Below, in pieces: positions 16,855-25,055 of a DNA stretch of 64,000 nucleotides. The stretch comes from Pseudomonadota bacterium (GTDB lineage Archaea; Thermoplasmatota; SW-10-69-26; JACQPN01; JAJPHT01), in NCBI GenBank assembly GCA_021325135.1, contig JAJPHT010000027.1:43336-107335 (forward strand). The letters are read 5' to 3'. The number at the start of each line of letters is the position of its first letter. Positions within the stretch are counted from its first letter, which is position 1. The notes under the pieces were generated by a model, which ran no database searches, was not told where the DNA came from, and saw only the letters and a list, made by a program, of their open reading frames with translations. Position numbers and translations under genes: made by a program.

Positions 16855-19671
16855 TCACGCCTTCCGGAGCAGCAGCGTCGCGGACCCGGCCTCCAGCGCC
16901 TCGACCTCGGCGCCGTGCAGCGTGGGGCGGCTCTTGACCTCGTACTCGCCCGGCTCCACGCGGAACGTCGCGCCGCTCGCGAGCTTGACCGTGATGCCCT
17001 CCGGGCCCGCGTGCCTGGGGTCCATGGCGCGGATGGCGTCCGCGATGGCCTTGGCGTCCTGGCGGTACTTGGGGCCCAGCTTCGCCTGCACGGGCTCCAC
17101 GGCGTAGGGCACCATGTGGATCTCCTTGGCGTCGACGAAGCGCACGTCGGCCACCTTGGTCGTGCCCACGATGTCGCCCTTGCCGCGCAGCAGCGCCTCG
17201 CGCACGAGGGGTGGCGCCACGACCTCCAGGGCGGGAAGCTCCTGGTTGAGCGCCATCTTGGACTGGCTCTTCCAGTTGCGCACGGCCGCGACCACGTCGC
17301 GCACGTGCTGGCCAAGCTCCCGCGCCTCCTTGTCGGCGCGCGGCGCCTCGGGCCACGCGCTGACGTGGATGCTGATGGCATGCTCGTGGCGGCGGTAGAC
17401 CTCCTGGTACACGTCCTCGGTGGAGAAGCAGAGCACGGGCGCCATCATCTTCAGCACGCCCAGGCCCACGGTGTAGAGCGTGTGGCGCGCGGCGGGGTCG
17501 CCCGCGTAGAGGCGGTGCTTCACCAGCTCCAGGTAGTGGTCCGCGAGGACGTGCCAGAGGAACTCCTCGGTCTGCTTCACGGCCTTGGTGTAGTCGTAGC
17601 CGTCCCACCCTTCGGTCGCGCTCTTCACGACCTCGGCGAACTCGGCGAGGACCCACTGGTCCATGAGGGGGAGGCTCTCCCAGGCGACCGGGGCGGGCTT
17701 CTCGCTGCCCAGCCCCTTGGCGATGAGCCCCTCCACGTTGCGCAGCTTGGTCACGAGGCGCATCGCGCGGGTCAGCTCCTTGGGGTTCCAGATGATGTCC
17801 TCGCCCAGGTTCGCGCCGGTGGCGCTCCAGTAGCGCAGCGCGTCGCCCGAATACTGCTGGATGACGTCCAGGGGCTCCACGATGTCGCCCTTGGACTTGC
17901 TCATCTTCTTCCCCTTGCCCAGCTTCACGAAGCCGCTGATCTGCGCGTGGCGCCACGGGATCTTCCCGTGGTGGAAGCGCGCCTTCACGATGGTGTTGAA
18001 CGCCCAGAAGCTGATGATCTCGTGGGCCTGCGGGCGCACGTCCATGGGCAGCAGCGCCGCGAGCTTGGGGTTGGTGTTGACGTCGGCGAGGCGCGCGTGG
18101 GGGACGCCCATGCGCTCGGCCGCGGCGAGGATGGCGATCTGCGGCGTGAGGCTGCTGGTCGCCCACGTGTCCATGACGTCGGTCTCGCCGCGGAACTCGT
18201 GGCCGCCGCACTTGGCGCAGGCGCCCTTCGGCCTGTCCACGGTGGGGTCCACGGGAAGCTCGTCCAGCGTGGCCAGCTTCGGCTCGTGGCAGCTCTGGCA
18301 GTACCAGACGGGGAAGGGCACGCCGAAGTAGCGCTGGCGCGAGATGCACCAGTCCCACTTGAGGCCCTTCACCCAGTTGTCGTAGCGGACCTTCATGTAA
18401 GGCGGGTGCCACTCGACCTTCGCGCCGTCCTCCAGGAACTGCTCCCTCATGTCGAGGTACTTCACGAACCACTGCTTCGTGACGAGGAACTCGACGGGCG
18501 TGCCGCAGCGCTCGTGCACGTTCACGGCGTGCTCGATGTGCTTCTGCGAGAGGAGCCTGCCTTCGCGGTTGAGGTCCTGGAGGACGTGCTCGCGCGCGTG
18601 CGTGATGCTCTGGCCCGCGTACTTGCCGGCGGCGTCCGTCATGGTGCCCTTGGGGCCGATGACGAGGCGCATGGGCAGCTTGTTGCTCTGCCACCAGTCG
18701 ATGTCCGTCTGGTCGCCGAACGTGCAGTTCATGACGACGCCGGTGCCGGTCTCCTTGTCCACCTTCTCCGAGGTGAGCACGGGCACGATGGCGCCGCCGA
18801 TGGGCACGCGCACGCTCTTGCCGATGAGGTGGCGCGTCCGCTCGTCGTCGGGGTGGACGAAGATGGCGACGCACGCGGGGATCAGCTCGGGGCGCGTCGT
18901 GGAGATCACGATCTTGCTCTCGGCGCCCTGCTGGTAGGTGACGATCTCGCGCGGCTTGCTGTTGGCCTCGGGCCCGGGCACCGTCGTGCGCTTCACGAGG
19001 TGCTCGTGGCCGCTGCGCGCCATGCCGTGCCCGTGGTCGTCCATGAGGTCGAAGCTGATGTCGTTGAAGGTGCTGGGCAGGACGCGGTCCTCGGTCTCCA
19101 CCTGCGCGATGGCCGTCTGGCACTCGGGGCACCAGATGCCGGGGCGCTCGGCGCGGTACGCGCGGCCCTGGTGGTAGAGCTCCAGGAACGACTCCTGGCT
19201 GACCTTGATCACGGGCTTGTCGATGGTGCGATACACCAGCGTCCAGTCGCACGAGGTCCCGATGCGGCGCCAGGAGCGCTCCATGAACTCCTCGCCCTTC
19301 TTCGTCTCCTGGAGGCAGAGGCGGATGAACTCCTGGCGGCCCACGTCTGATAGCTTCTTGCCGACCGCCTTCTCCGTGTAGCGCTCGGTGGGCAGGCCGT
19401 TGTCGTCGAACCCGAAGGGGTAGAACAGGTTGTGGCCGCGCATCCGCTTGTAGCGGGCGGTGAAGTCCATCTGGTTGTAGCTGTACGCGTGCCCGATGTG
19501 CATGCGGCCGCTCACGGTGGGCGGCGGCGTGTCGACGCTGAAGACCGGCTTCGTCGAGCGCGGATCGAAGCGGTAGACGCCCTCCTCCTCCCAGAAGCGG
19601 AGCCACCTCTCCTCCATGGCCTGGATCGTGGGGTCGGGCTCGGGCTCGGCCGTGTCGGCGGCGTCGGGCAT
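16855..19671 (-). CDS. valS: Valyl-tRNA synthetase
   Basis: 938 residues, class I aminoacyl-tRNA synthetase charging tRNA-Val. The HIGH motif is in GRMHIGHAYSY (around residue 55), the KMSKS motif in GKKMSKSKG (around residue 590), and the CP1 editing domain with zinc-binding Cys pairs (WCPECQ, CAKCGG, CQSC) lies between them, followed by the anticodon-binding helical domain (FLWHVLADHYLELVK). The archaeal/eukaryotic-type layout fits. The ATG has a TATA-like box 25-34 nt upstream, so the transcript is probably leaderless. Confidence 0.95.
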   Translation of the reverse strand: MPDAADTAEPEPDPTIQAMEERWLRFWEEEGVYRFDPRSTKPVFSVDTPPPTVSGRMHIGHAYSYNQMDFTARYKRMRGHNLFYPFGFDDNGLPTERYTEKAVGKKLSDVGRQEFIRLCLQETKKGEEFMERSWRRIGTSCDWTLVYRTIDKPVIKVSQESFLELYHQGRAYRAERPGIWCPECQTAIAQVETEDRVLPSTFNDISFDLMDDHGHGMARSGHEHLVKRTTVPGPEANSKPREIVTYQQGAESKIVISTTRPELIPACVAIFVHPDDERTRHLIGKSVRVPIGGAIVPVLTSEKVDKETGTGVVMNCTFGDQTDIDWWQSNKLPMRLVIGPKGTMTDAAGKYAGQSITHAREHVLQDLNREGRLLSQKHIEHAVNVHERCGTPVEFLVTKQWFVKYLDMREQFLEDGAKVEWHPPYMKVRYDNWVKGLKWDWCISRQRYFGVPFPVWYCQSCHEPKLATLDELPVDPTVDRPKGACAKCGGHEFRGETDVMDTWATSSLTPQIAILAAAERMGVPHARLADVNTNPKLAALLPMDVRPQAHEIISFWAFNTIVKARFHHGKIPWRHAQISGFVKLGKGKKMSKSKGDIVEPLDVIQQYSGDALRYWSATGANLGEDIIWNPKELTRAMRLVTKLRNVEGLIAKGLGSEKPAPVAWESLPLMDQWVLAEFAEVVKSATEGWDGYDYTKAVKQTEEFLWHVLADHYLELVKHRLYAGDPAARHTLYTVGLGVLKMMAPVLCFSTEDVYQEVYRRHEHAISIHVSAWPEAPRADKEARELGQHVRDVVAAVRNWKSQSKMALNQELPALEVVAPPLVREALLRGKGDIVGTTKVADVRFVDAKEIHMVPYAVEPVQAKLGPKYRQDAKAIADAIRAMDPRHAGPEGITVKLASGATFRVEPGEYEVKSRPTLHGAEVEALEAGSATLLLRKA

Positions 19672-19695
19672 TGGGCCGCGTCAAGGGCTCCGGGC

Positions 19696-19705
19696 TTTAA
19701 GAATT
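19696..19705 (-). promoter_or_regulatory. TATA-like box of valS
   Basis: The minus strand reads AATTCTTAAAG here, 25-34 nt before the valS ATG, with no SD site. The rest of 19706-19929 shows no gene or element I can support. Confidence 0.5.
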
Positions 19706-19929
19706 TGGACCCGGGGGGCTTGGCGGCAGGCCCCTCGGTCCCCCGCCGGGAGCGCCGACCTGGAGAGCGTGGCTCGTCCTGTCCTGGCCGGAGGGGCGCC
19801 CTTTCGTCCGGTGGTCGCTGCGCCGCCGCGACGATCCCGCCCCCCGCGCGGTCGTCCTTGAGGTAACCCGGTTCCCTGCGCGACCCCGAGAGAACGGGCC
19901 CTGGAGCCGCGCCCGAGCGTTCACGCATT

Positions 19930-19959
19930 CCTCGGATCGGCGTACCACAATGGGCAACC
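19930..19959 (+). promoter_or_regulatory. Conserved upstream element with CGTACCACAAYGG core
   Basis: Nearly identical over 30 nt to the element at 21633-21662 before the archaeosortase gene (CCTCGGA, then CGTACCACAATGGGCAACC), and sharing its core with 20773-20785. It ends 26 nt before the start codon. Position and conservation suggest a promoter-proximal element or binding site that coordinates the archaeosortase and its substrates. Confidence 0.5.
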
Positions 19960-19966
19960 CCGACGC

Positions 19967-19984
19967 CAGGCAAGAGGTTGCCTG
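19967..19984 (+). promoter_or_regulatory. Short hairpin presenting the RBS in its loop
   Basis: CAGGCAA and TTGCCTG form a perfect 7-bp stem with the four-base loop GAGG, ending 1 nt before the ATG at 19986. The loop is the SD sequence, so folding could modulate translation. Confidence 0.35.
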
Positions 19985-19985
19985 C

Positions 19986-20630
19986 ATGAATCGCGCCCCC
20001 CTCGTGGTCCTCCTCCTGTGCGCTGCGCTCGCGTTGACGCCGGTCTCCCTGGCCGGCGGCAACGGCCCCTCCAAGTGCGGGCCGTCCATCACCGCCGTCG
20101 GCCTGAAGCTCGGCGGCGACGACTGTCCCCCTTCGTGCGACGGCAAGGACAAGAAGGACTGCAACCCCTGTGACGAGAAGGATGGCAAGGACTTCAAGTC
20201 CGACGACAAGAAGGACTGCAACTCGTGCGACGAGAAGGATGGCAAGGACTTCAAGTCGGATGACAAGAAGGACTGCAACCCGTGCGACAAGCACGACGGG
20301 AAGGACTTCAAGTCCGACGACAAGAAGTGCCACCCCTGTGACTGCAACCCGTGCGACAAGGACGGCGGTCCCGCCATCTGGAGCGACGACAAGAAGGACT
20401 GCAACCCCTGCGACGAGAAGGACGGCAAGGACTTCAAGTCCGACGACAAGGACTGCCACCCCAACCCGTGCCCCGAGCAGGACAGCAGCACCGTCAAGTC
20501 CGACGGGAACGAGAAGTGCCCGCCCACGCCCCCCACCCAGATCCCCTTCTTCCCCAGCGCGGGCTCGCTGGTGCTGGGCCTCCTGGGCGCGGCCGGCTCC
20601 GTGGGCGCCATCATCCTGAAGCGCCGCTGA
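19986..20630 (+). CDS. Secreted Cys/Asp/Lys repeat protein with IPFFPS sorting signal
   Basis: 214 residues. Signal peptide (VVLLLCAALALTPVSLA), then a hydrophilic domain built from imperfect repeats of about 19 residues, each with DEKDGKDFKSDDKKDCNPC or a variant, about five copies with Cys pairs (CNPC, CNSC, CHPC). The C-terminus is a tripartite sorting-type signal: PPTQIPFFPS, a membrane helix (LVLGLLGAAGSVGAIIL) and KRR. The same ending occurs in the next gene, and an archaeosortase lies 1.1 kb downstream. Probably a cell-surface protein processed by that enzyme. The repeats could bind metal or form a disulfide-linked stalk. Confidence 0.75.
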   Translation: MNRAPLVVLLLCAALALTPVSLAGGNGPSKCGPSITAVGLKLGGDDCPPSCDGKDKKDCNPCDEKDGKDFKSDDKKDCNSCDEKDGKDFKSDDKKDCNPCDKHDGKDFKSDDKKCHPCDCNPCDKDGGPAIWSDDKKDCNPCDEKDGKDFKSDDKDCHPNPCPEQDSSTVKSDGNEKCPPTPPTQIPFFPSAGSLVLGLLGAAGSVGAIILKRR

Positions 20631-20676
20631 ACGGATGATATCACCGGCGGCGCCCTCGCGCGCCGTCGGCTGCCTC

Positions 20677-20694
20677 TTTTTTTTTCCTTTTTTT
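20677..20694 (+). terminator. T-rich terminator
   Basis: Nine Ts, CC, then seven Ts, about 45 bp after the stop of the repeat protein and preceded by a GC-rich imperfect dyad. Such tracts are otherwise rare in this GC-rich sequence, and U-rich runs end archaeal transcripts. Confidence 0.6.
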
Positions 20695-20772
20695 CCGCTT
20701 CCCCATTCCGCTCGCCTGGCCGTTTTCTCGGGGAAGGCGGCCCTTCACGCGAGCGCGCGCGGCTGCGGCTCA

Positions 20773-20785
20773 CGTACCACAACGG
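20773..20785 (+). promoter_or_regulatory. CGTACCACAACGG element
   Basis: Second occurrence of the core found at 19930-19959 and 21633-21662, here about 40 nt before the ATG at 20824. Flanks are less conserved than in the other two. Confidence 0.4.
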
Positions 20786-20823
20786 CGTTCCACCGATCAA
20801 AGGACCGGGCCCCTGCGATCCGC

Positions 20824-21375
20824 ATGATCCGCCGCTCCCGCATCACCGCAGGCCTCCTTGCTTTCCTCGTCGTGCTCGCTTTGCCCATGGTCGTGGGCGT
20901 GGCGGCGGCGAAGTCCACCGACAACAACGCGGGCACCATCAAGGTGCACGACGACATGAGCGCCGACCCCGACGAGAAGAACCAGCCCCACGTCTCGTGC
21001 GACTTCTGGATCGAGGGCTTCAACATGCAGGACAGCTCGGGCGCGCTGCGCTTCCAGGCGTGGCCGCCCACGGGCAACAAGACCGTGGTGACGCCCACTG
21101 GCGACGGCCTCAACTGGACCGCCGACTCGGGCAACAAGCACGGCAACTACCACTTCCTCAACGGGCCCTACGAGCTGCCCGCGGGCCACTACAAGGTGAC
21201 CGCGATCAACGAGGGCGGCGAGAAGACGAAGTCCAAGGTCTTCTGGGTCGACGACTGCGTGACGCCGCCGACGCCGCCCACGGAGATCCCCTTCTTCCCC
21301 AGCGCGGCCTCCATGGCGCTTGGCGTCGTGGGCGCCCTGGGCGCGGTGGGCGTCGTCCTGCTGAGGCGCCGCTGA
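20824..21375 (+). CDS. Secreted protein with IPFFPS archaeosortase-type C-terminal signal
   Basis: 183 residues. Signal peptide (LLAFLVVLALPMVVGVAAA), then a beta-rich extracellular domain of about 120 residues with two Cys (SCDFWIEGF and DDCVTPP contexts, probably one disulfide), N-x-T/S sequons, and a C-terminal PPTEIPFFPS, membrane helix (MALGVVGALGAVGVVLL) and RRR. The ending matches that of the preceding gene almost residue for residue although the bodies are unrelated, the hallmark of a sorting signal. Probable archaeosortase substrate. Confidence 0.75.
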   Translation: MIRRSRITAGLLAFLVVLALPMVVGVAAAKSTDNNAGTIKVHDDMSADPDEKNQPHVSCDFWIEGFNMQDSSGALRFQAWPPTGNKTVVTPTGDGLNWTADSGNKHGNYHFLNGPYELPAGHYKVTAINEGGEKTKSKVFWVDDCVTPPTPPTEIPFFPSAASMALGVVGALGAVGVVLLRRR

Positions 21376-21376
21376 G

Positions 21377-21631
21377 GTGCAGGCCCCCTTGGACGCGCTC
21401 CGCTCCTGGGCCCTCCTCGCGCTCCTTGGCCTCCTGGCGGGGGCCGCCCCCGCCGGGGCGTCCCCCGTGGACTGCGCTGAAGGGTGCGAGGCGCCCGCCG
21501 CCTCGCTCGCTCCCGCCCCCCACGCCGCCTCCCCCAGCCCGTGGGGGGTGGCGCTGGCCGAGAGCCTGGGCCTCTGCGCGCTGGCCGCCGCGGGCGTCGC
21601 GGCGGGCGTGCTGCTCGCCAGGCGCGCGTGA
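21377..21631 (+). CDS. Small secreted or membrane protein
   Basis: 84 residues from a GTG start directly after the preceding stop (TGAGGTG provides an SD site that overlaps it). N-terminal signal or membrane helix (SWALLALLGLLAGAAPAG), a short Ala/Pro-rich segment with two Cys, and a second helix ending in LLARRA. The Arg-terminated C-terminal helix resembles a sorting signal but lacks the IPFFPS box. Family unknown; probably co-transcribed with the previous gene. Confidence 0.55.
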   Translation: MQAPLDALRSWALLALLGLLAGAAPAGASPVDCAEGCEAPAASLAPAPHAASPSPWGVALAESLGLCALAAAGVAAGVLLARRA

Positions 21632-21632
21632 T

Positions 21633-21662
21633 CCTCGGACCTTCGTACCACAACGGGCAACC
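21633..21662 (+). promoter_or_regulatory. Conserved upstream element before the archaeosortase
   Basis: Matches 19930-19959 almost base for base (CCTCGGAC, then CGTACCACAACGGGCAACC). It lies 40 nt before the proposed start at 21702. Confidence 0.5.
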
Positions 21663-21701
21663 GTCCTTCGAGCGACGCGCACCCGCGTTTGAGGTGAGCC
21701 T

Positions 21702-22574
21702 CTGCATCCGACCCTCGCCCGCATCCTCGCCCTTCTGGGGCTCGCGTCGCTGGGCGAGGGCCTCTTCATCCTCCTGCGTGTCGTCCCCCACGAGAGCGTC
21801 CTCCTGGGCGCCATCCTCGCGGCGGCCGGCGCGGTGGCGCTCCTCTTCGCGCCGCTGCCGCGCGTCTCCCGCCTCCCGCGCTGGCCCCTCGCCGCCGCGG
21901 GCGCTGCCGCGGCCCTGGTGGTGATCGGCTACGACGCGATCCACCACGCGCCCCTCGACCCGCCCAAGGTGGGCATCATCGCCCTGGGCCTTGGCCTCGC
22001 GGCGGCGTCCCCCTTCGTCCACCGCCCGCGCGTCGCGAACCCCGTCGCCTGGACCGCCGCGCTCGTGGGCGCCCCCCTTCTCGTCTGGGGCGTCCAGGCG
22101 CTATCAAAAGCCACCGTCGCGGGCATGACGCCCATGGAGCTGTTCATCCGATACGCGCTCCTGGCACCCATGGCCGCGGCGCTATCAGTGTTGGGGCGCC
22201 ACCCCGCCATCGCGGGGCAGGTCATCACCTACGACACGCCGCACGGCCCCTTCGCGCTGGAGGTGGGCGTCGCGTGCAGCGGAATCCAGGCCATGGCGCT
22301 CTTCGGCGGCGTGGTCCTCGTCTTCGTGCTCGCGGAGAAGCCGGGCTGGCGGCGCGGCCTCTTCTGGAGCGCCATCGGCCTCGCGGGCGTGTACGTCATC
22401 AACGTCGTGCGCCTCGTGGTGCTGGCCCTGGTGGGCTCGCGCTGGGGCGCGGACGCGCTGGAGTGGGTCCACGCCAACGCGGGCTGGGCCTTCTTCGTGG
22501 CGTGGAGCGCGGCCTTCGCGTGGATGACCATGGGGCGGCGCAAGGCGGGGGCGTCCGAGGGCGCAGCCCCCTGA
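21702..22574 (+). CDS. Archaeosortase/exosortase family transpeptidase
   Basis: About 290 residues, seven or eight membrane helices. The catalytic triad of the family is present: Cys in ACSGIQAMALFGG (C192), Arg in NVVRLVVLALVG (R237), and His in WVHANAGWAFF (H257). The enzyme would cut C-terminal signals of surface proteins and transfer them to a lipid or other acceptor. The first ordinary start is a GTG at 21834, but the frame upstream codes for a clear membrane helix (LARILALLGLASLGEGLFILL) back to an in-frame stop at 21690. The only near-cognate codon there is CTG at 21702, preceded by GAGGTGA. The two proteins encoded upstream carry matching sorting signals. Confidence 0.8.
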   Translation: MHPTLARILALLGLASLGEGLFILLRVVPHESVLLGAILAAAGAVALLFAPLPRVSRLPRWPLAAAGAAAALVVIGYDAIHHAPLDPPKVGIIALGLGLAAASPFVHRPRVANPVAWTAALVGAPLLVWGVQALSKATVAGMTPMELFIRYALLAPMAAALSVLGRHPAIAGQVITYDTPHGPFALEVGVACSGIQAMALFGGVVLVFVLAEKPGWRRGLFWSAIGLAGVYVINVVRLVVLALVGSRWGADALEWVHANAGWAFFVAWSAAFAWMTMGRRKAGASEGAAP

Positions 22575-22590
22575 TGCGCGCGCACCAAGA

Positions 22591-23928
22591 CTAGGAGCCG
22601 TCCCAGCGGTCCGCGGGCCCCGAGAACTGGATCAGCAGCCCTTCGCGCAGGTCGAACGTGAGGCGGCCCGGGACGACGGCGGCCGAGCACGCGCCCAGGC
22701 CGCACGTCTCGTCCTGCGAGATGGCGTACTCCACCGACGCCTGCCACGTCCCGCCGACGCGCAGAAGCTCCAGCCCGACGGGGTCCTCATGGGGGAGAAG
22801 CATCGCGAACCACTCCTGCGCGCCCGCGAGGGTCGCCGGCGGCGCTGCAGAGGGGGCTCCCCACGCCGCGGGTGCAGGGCACGCCTCGAGGCCGGAGGAG
22901 CTAACCTTGTCCTGCTGGGTCTGCGCCACGCCCAGCATCGTGGTGCGGACGACCCGCGTCATCCAGCACGCGCCGTCCGATCCGCCCAGGTGGAGGTCCC
23001 AGTCGAGGAAATCCTCCGCCGTCGTGGGCACGTGGGACTCGGTGGCCTTCACCAGCACGACGGAGGCGTGGGCCGCGGCGAACTGCCGCGTGGCCGCGTC
23101 CCCCTGGGCGACGCGCAGCGCGTCGTCCAGCGGGAAGCCGTCCGCGTCGCGCCCGTCGCGCGGGGCGTCGAAGGGGCCCGCGTCCTGGCGCGGGAGGGGG
23201 GGCAGCGGCGCGGCCGCGGAGGCGGACGGGACGAGCGGGGTCGTGCCGATGTCCGCGTGCTGGAGCGTGGCCCGCACGCGGGCGCCCCCGGGGAGCAGGT
23301 CCGCCGGCATGTCCACCTGCACGGGGCAGGGGAGGTCGGGCGCCACCCACACGCGCGCGTCCAGCGTGGCGTTCTCGAACTCTTGCGCGCTCCACGACCC
23401 CACGCGGGCGGAGCCGACGAGACGCCAGGCGATCTCCTCGGGGGCGCGCCTGTCGTAGCGGACCAGCGTCGCCGGTTGCGCGTCCCCCACGCCCAACCCT
23501 CCGGTGAAGCACCACGCCGTCGGTGCGGCCCAGAGGAAGCGCAGGGGGCCGTGGGGCGCGGGCACCATGTCGTCCGCGCGCGCCGCCACGAGGCCGCGGG
23601 AGCCTGCGAGCGCCACGTCCAGGAGCGTGGCAGGGCGCTCGTCGCCGACGCGCACCTCCACGGTGGCCACCGCGTGCGGGGCGCCCGTGGCGTCGCGCGC
23701 GACGGAGGAGCCGGTGACGCGGAACGCGACCTCCGTGGGGCCGTCCAGGGAACGCGACTGCGGGAAGGCGGGCGAGAGGGCGGGGAGCGATCCCTGGACG
23801 ACGTAGCGGAAGGAGTCCCCGACGCGGACGCCCGCGGGCCAGTGGGACTCCTCCGGCGGGGACTCGGCGCCGGCGAGGCAGCCGCTGACGAGCGCGAGCA
23901 GAAGCGCGAGCGCGAAGGGGCGTCGCAG
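22591..23928 (-). CDS. Large lipoprotein of unknown function
   Basis: 445 residues. N-terminus RRPFALALLLALVSGCLAG is a lipoprotein signal with lipobox LVSGC, so the protein is anchored outside the membrane. The body is mostly beta with Cys residues in WCFTGG, PCPVQ, GACWMTR, EACPAP and ETCGLGACS. No family recognised. The frame opens at a TGA (the stop of the upstream gene); the only candidate initiator before the signal peptide is CTG at 23928, with GGAGG about 7 nt upstream. A GTG at 23670 would remove the signal peptide. Confidence 0.65.
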   Translation of the reverse strand: MRRPFALALLLALVSGCLAGAESPPEESHWPAGVRVGDSFRYVVQGSLPALSPAFPQSRSLDGPTEVAFRVTGSSVARDATGAPHAVATVEVRVGDERPATLLDVALAGSRGLVAARADDMVPAPHGPLRFLWAAPTAWCFTGGLGVGDAQPATLVRYDRRAPEEIAWRLVGSARVGSWSAQEFENATLDARVWVAPDLPCPVQVDMPADLLPGGARVRATLQHADIGTTPLVPSASAAAPLPPLPRQDAGPFDAPRDGRDADGFPLDDALRVAQGDAATRQFAAAHASVVLVKATESHVPTTAEDFLDWDLHLGGSDGACWMTRVVRTTMLGVAQTQQDKVSSSGLEACPAPAAWGAPSAAPPATLAGAQEWFAMLLPHEDPVGLELLRVGGTWQASVEYAISQDETCGLGACSAAVVPGRLTFDLREGLLIQFSGPADRWDGS

Positions 23929-23940
23929 GGGGCTCCCTCC

Positions 23941-24354
23941 TCAGGCGCAGTGGACGTCCGAGGTGTCGGAGGCGACGAGGACGGCGTTGGCCAGGTAGAG
24001 GCCCGCCTGCGTGTAGATGCAGCTCTCGATGAAGTCCCCTTCCCGGGGCGTGGAGTCCCCGTTGCAGTCGTTCATGGGGACGTCGAACTCCCCCTGGACG
24101 ACGCCCGCGCCGGAGGGCTCGAAGCCGAGGTACCGGACGTGGCCCCCCAGGGGCGCGCAGGAGAACGCCCCTGCGGTGAGGATCGTGGAGCAGGCGGAGG
24201 TCGTGCAGACCTCATAGGCGTCGGCGAGGGCCTTGACGTAGCCCAGCGGCGTGTTCCTTCCCCCGTGGCCCTCCAGGCTGGGCGGCTCGCGGGCCGCGGC
24301 GGCAGGAGCGAGCAGCGCGAGCGCGATGACGAGCGTGGTTCCCCCAATCCTCAT
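23941..24354 (-). CDS. Small secreted protein
   Basis: 137 residues. Signal peptide (MRIGGTTLVIALALLAPAAAA), then a compact extracellular domain with about seven Cys (VCTTSACSTI, SCAPL, DCNGD, SCIYT, HCA), probably disulfide-linked. No family recognised. It lies directly upstream of the 22.6 kb lipoprotein with the CTG start, 12 bp apart, and is probably co-transcribed with it. The ATG sits in GTAACAATG without an SD site. Confidence 0.65.
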   Translation of the reverse strand: MRIGGTTLVIALALLAPAAAAREPPSLEGHGGRNTPLGYVKALADAYEVCTTSACSTILTAGAFSCAPLGGHVRYLGFEPSGAGVVQGEFDVPMNDCNGDSTPREGDFIESCIYTQAGLYLANAVLVASDTSDVHCA

Positions 24355-24426
24355 TGTTACTCCCGGCCGCCTAACAATCCAGGCATCATATAACCCCTCG
24401 CTCGCCGGGGGTGGATGGGTTATTCC

Positions 24427-25029
24427 TCAAGCGGCCCGCGTGCGAGGCGCGGCGCGCATCGCCATCGCGGCGCCCGAGACGACCCACGCGATGAGGACGA
24501 CCCAGTAGACGCGCTGCGTCAAGGCGGGCCAGGGGGTGAGCCATTCCATGCGGGCGATGCCCATGGCCGTGAGCACGGTGAGGGTCCACGAGAGGATGGC
24601 GAAGGTCCTCCAGCCGGCGCGCTCGCGGGCGCTCACGGCGAACGCGCCCACGGCGCCCAGCATGACGACCTGCCCGACGTGGACGAGGCCCAGGTGGACG
24701 ATGCCGTCGGGCCACACGGCGAGGCCCAGGATGGTGGCGCCCGCCAGCACGAGGAGGTAGGCCCCGGCGCGCGTCGCGCGGCTTTCGGGCCGCTGGAGGG
24801 CCAGCGCGCACGCCGAGAGGACGCCCGCGCCGCCGATGGTCAGCTCCGCCAGCGTGAGCACGGGGCGGTGCGGCGTGTCGCCGTAGTCGCTGAGCATGCG
24901 ATAGCGCGGATCGAGGGCGGGCTCCAGCGCGTGGAGCCCCAGGGCGGCGAGCGCGCCCACGGTGACGAGGACGAGGGCCAGCAGCGCCAGCGCACGGGCC
25001 AGGGGTGTCCGCCACGTCGCCGCTCGCAT
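24427..25029 (-). CDS. DUF998-like integral membrane protein
   Basis: 200 residues with six predicted membrane helices, e.g. ALALLALVLVTVGALAALGL and VVMLGAVGAFAV. The family-like pattern is YRMLSDYGDTPHRPVLT after helix 1 and WPDGIVHLGLVHVGQV in the centre, resembling DUF998 (frag-like) proteins of unknown function. Encoded alone between convergent or same-strand small genes. Confidence 0.6.
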   Translation of the reverse strand: MRAATWRTPLARALALLALVLVTVGALAALGLHALEPALDPRYRMLSDYGDTPHRPVLTLAELTIGGAGVLSACALALQRPESRATRAGAYLLVLAGATILGLAVWPDGIVHLGLVHVGQVVMLGAVGAFAVSARERAGWRTFAILSWTLTVLTAMGIARMEWLTPWPALTQRVYWVVLIAWVVSGAAMAMRAAPRTRAA

Positions 25030-25055
25030 CTGCCTGCGCCACTGGGGGTGGACGA

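Noticed and set aside
23928..24354. TGA read-through joining the small secreted protein and the lipoprotein
   Set aside because: The second protein has its own signal peptide and lipobox right after an SD site, so a separate CTG start is more likely.
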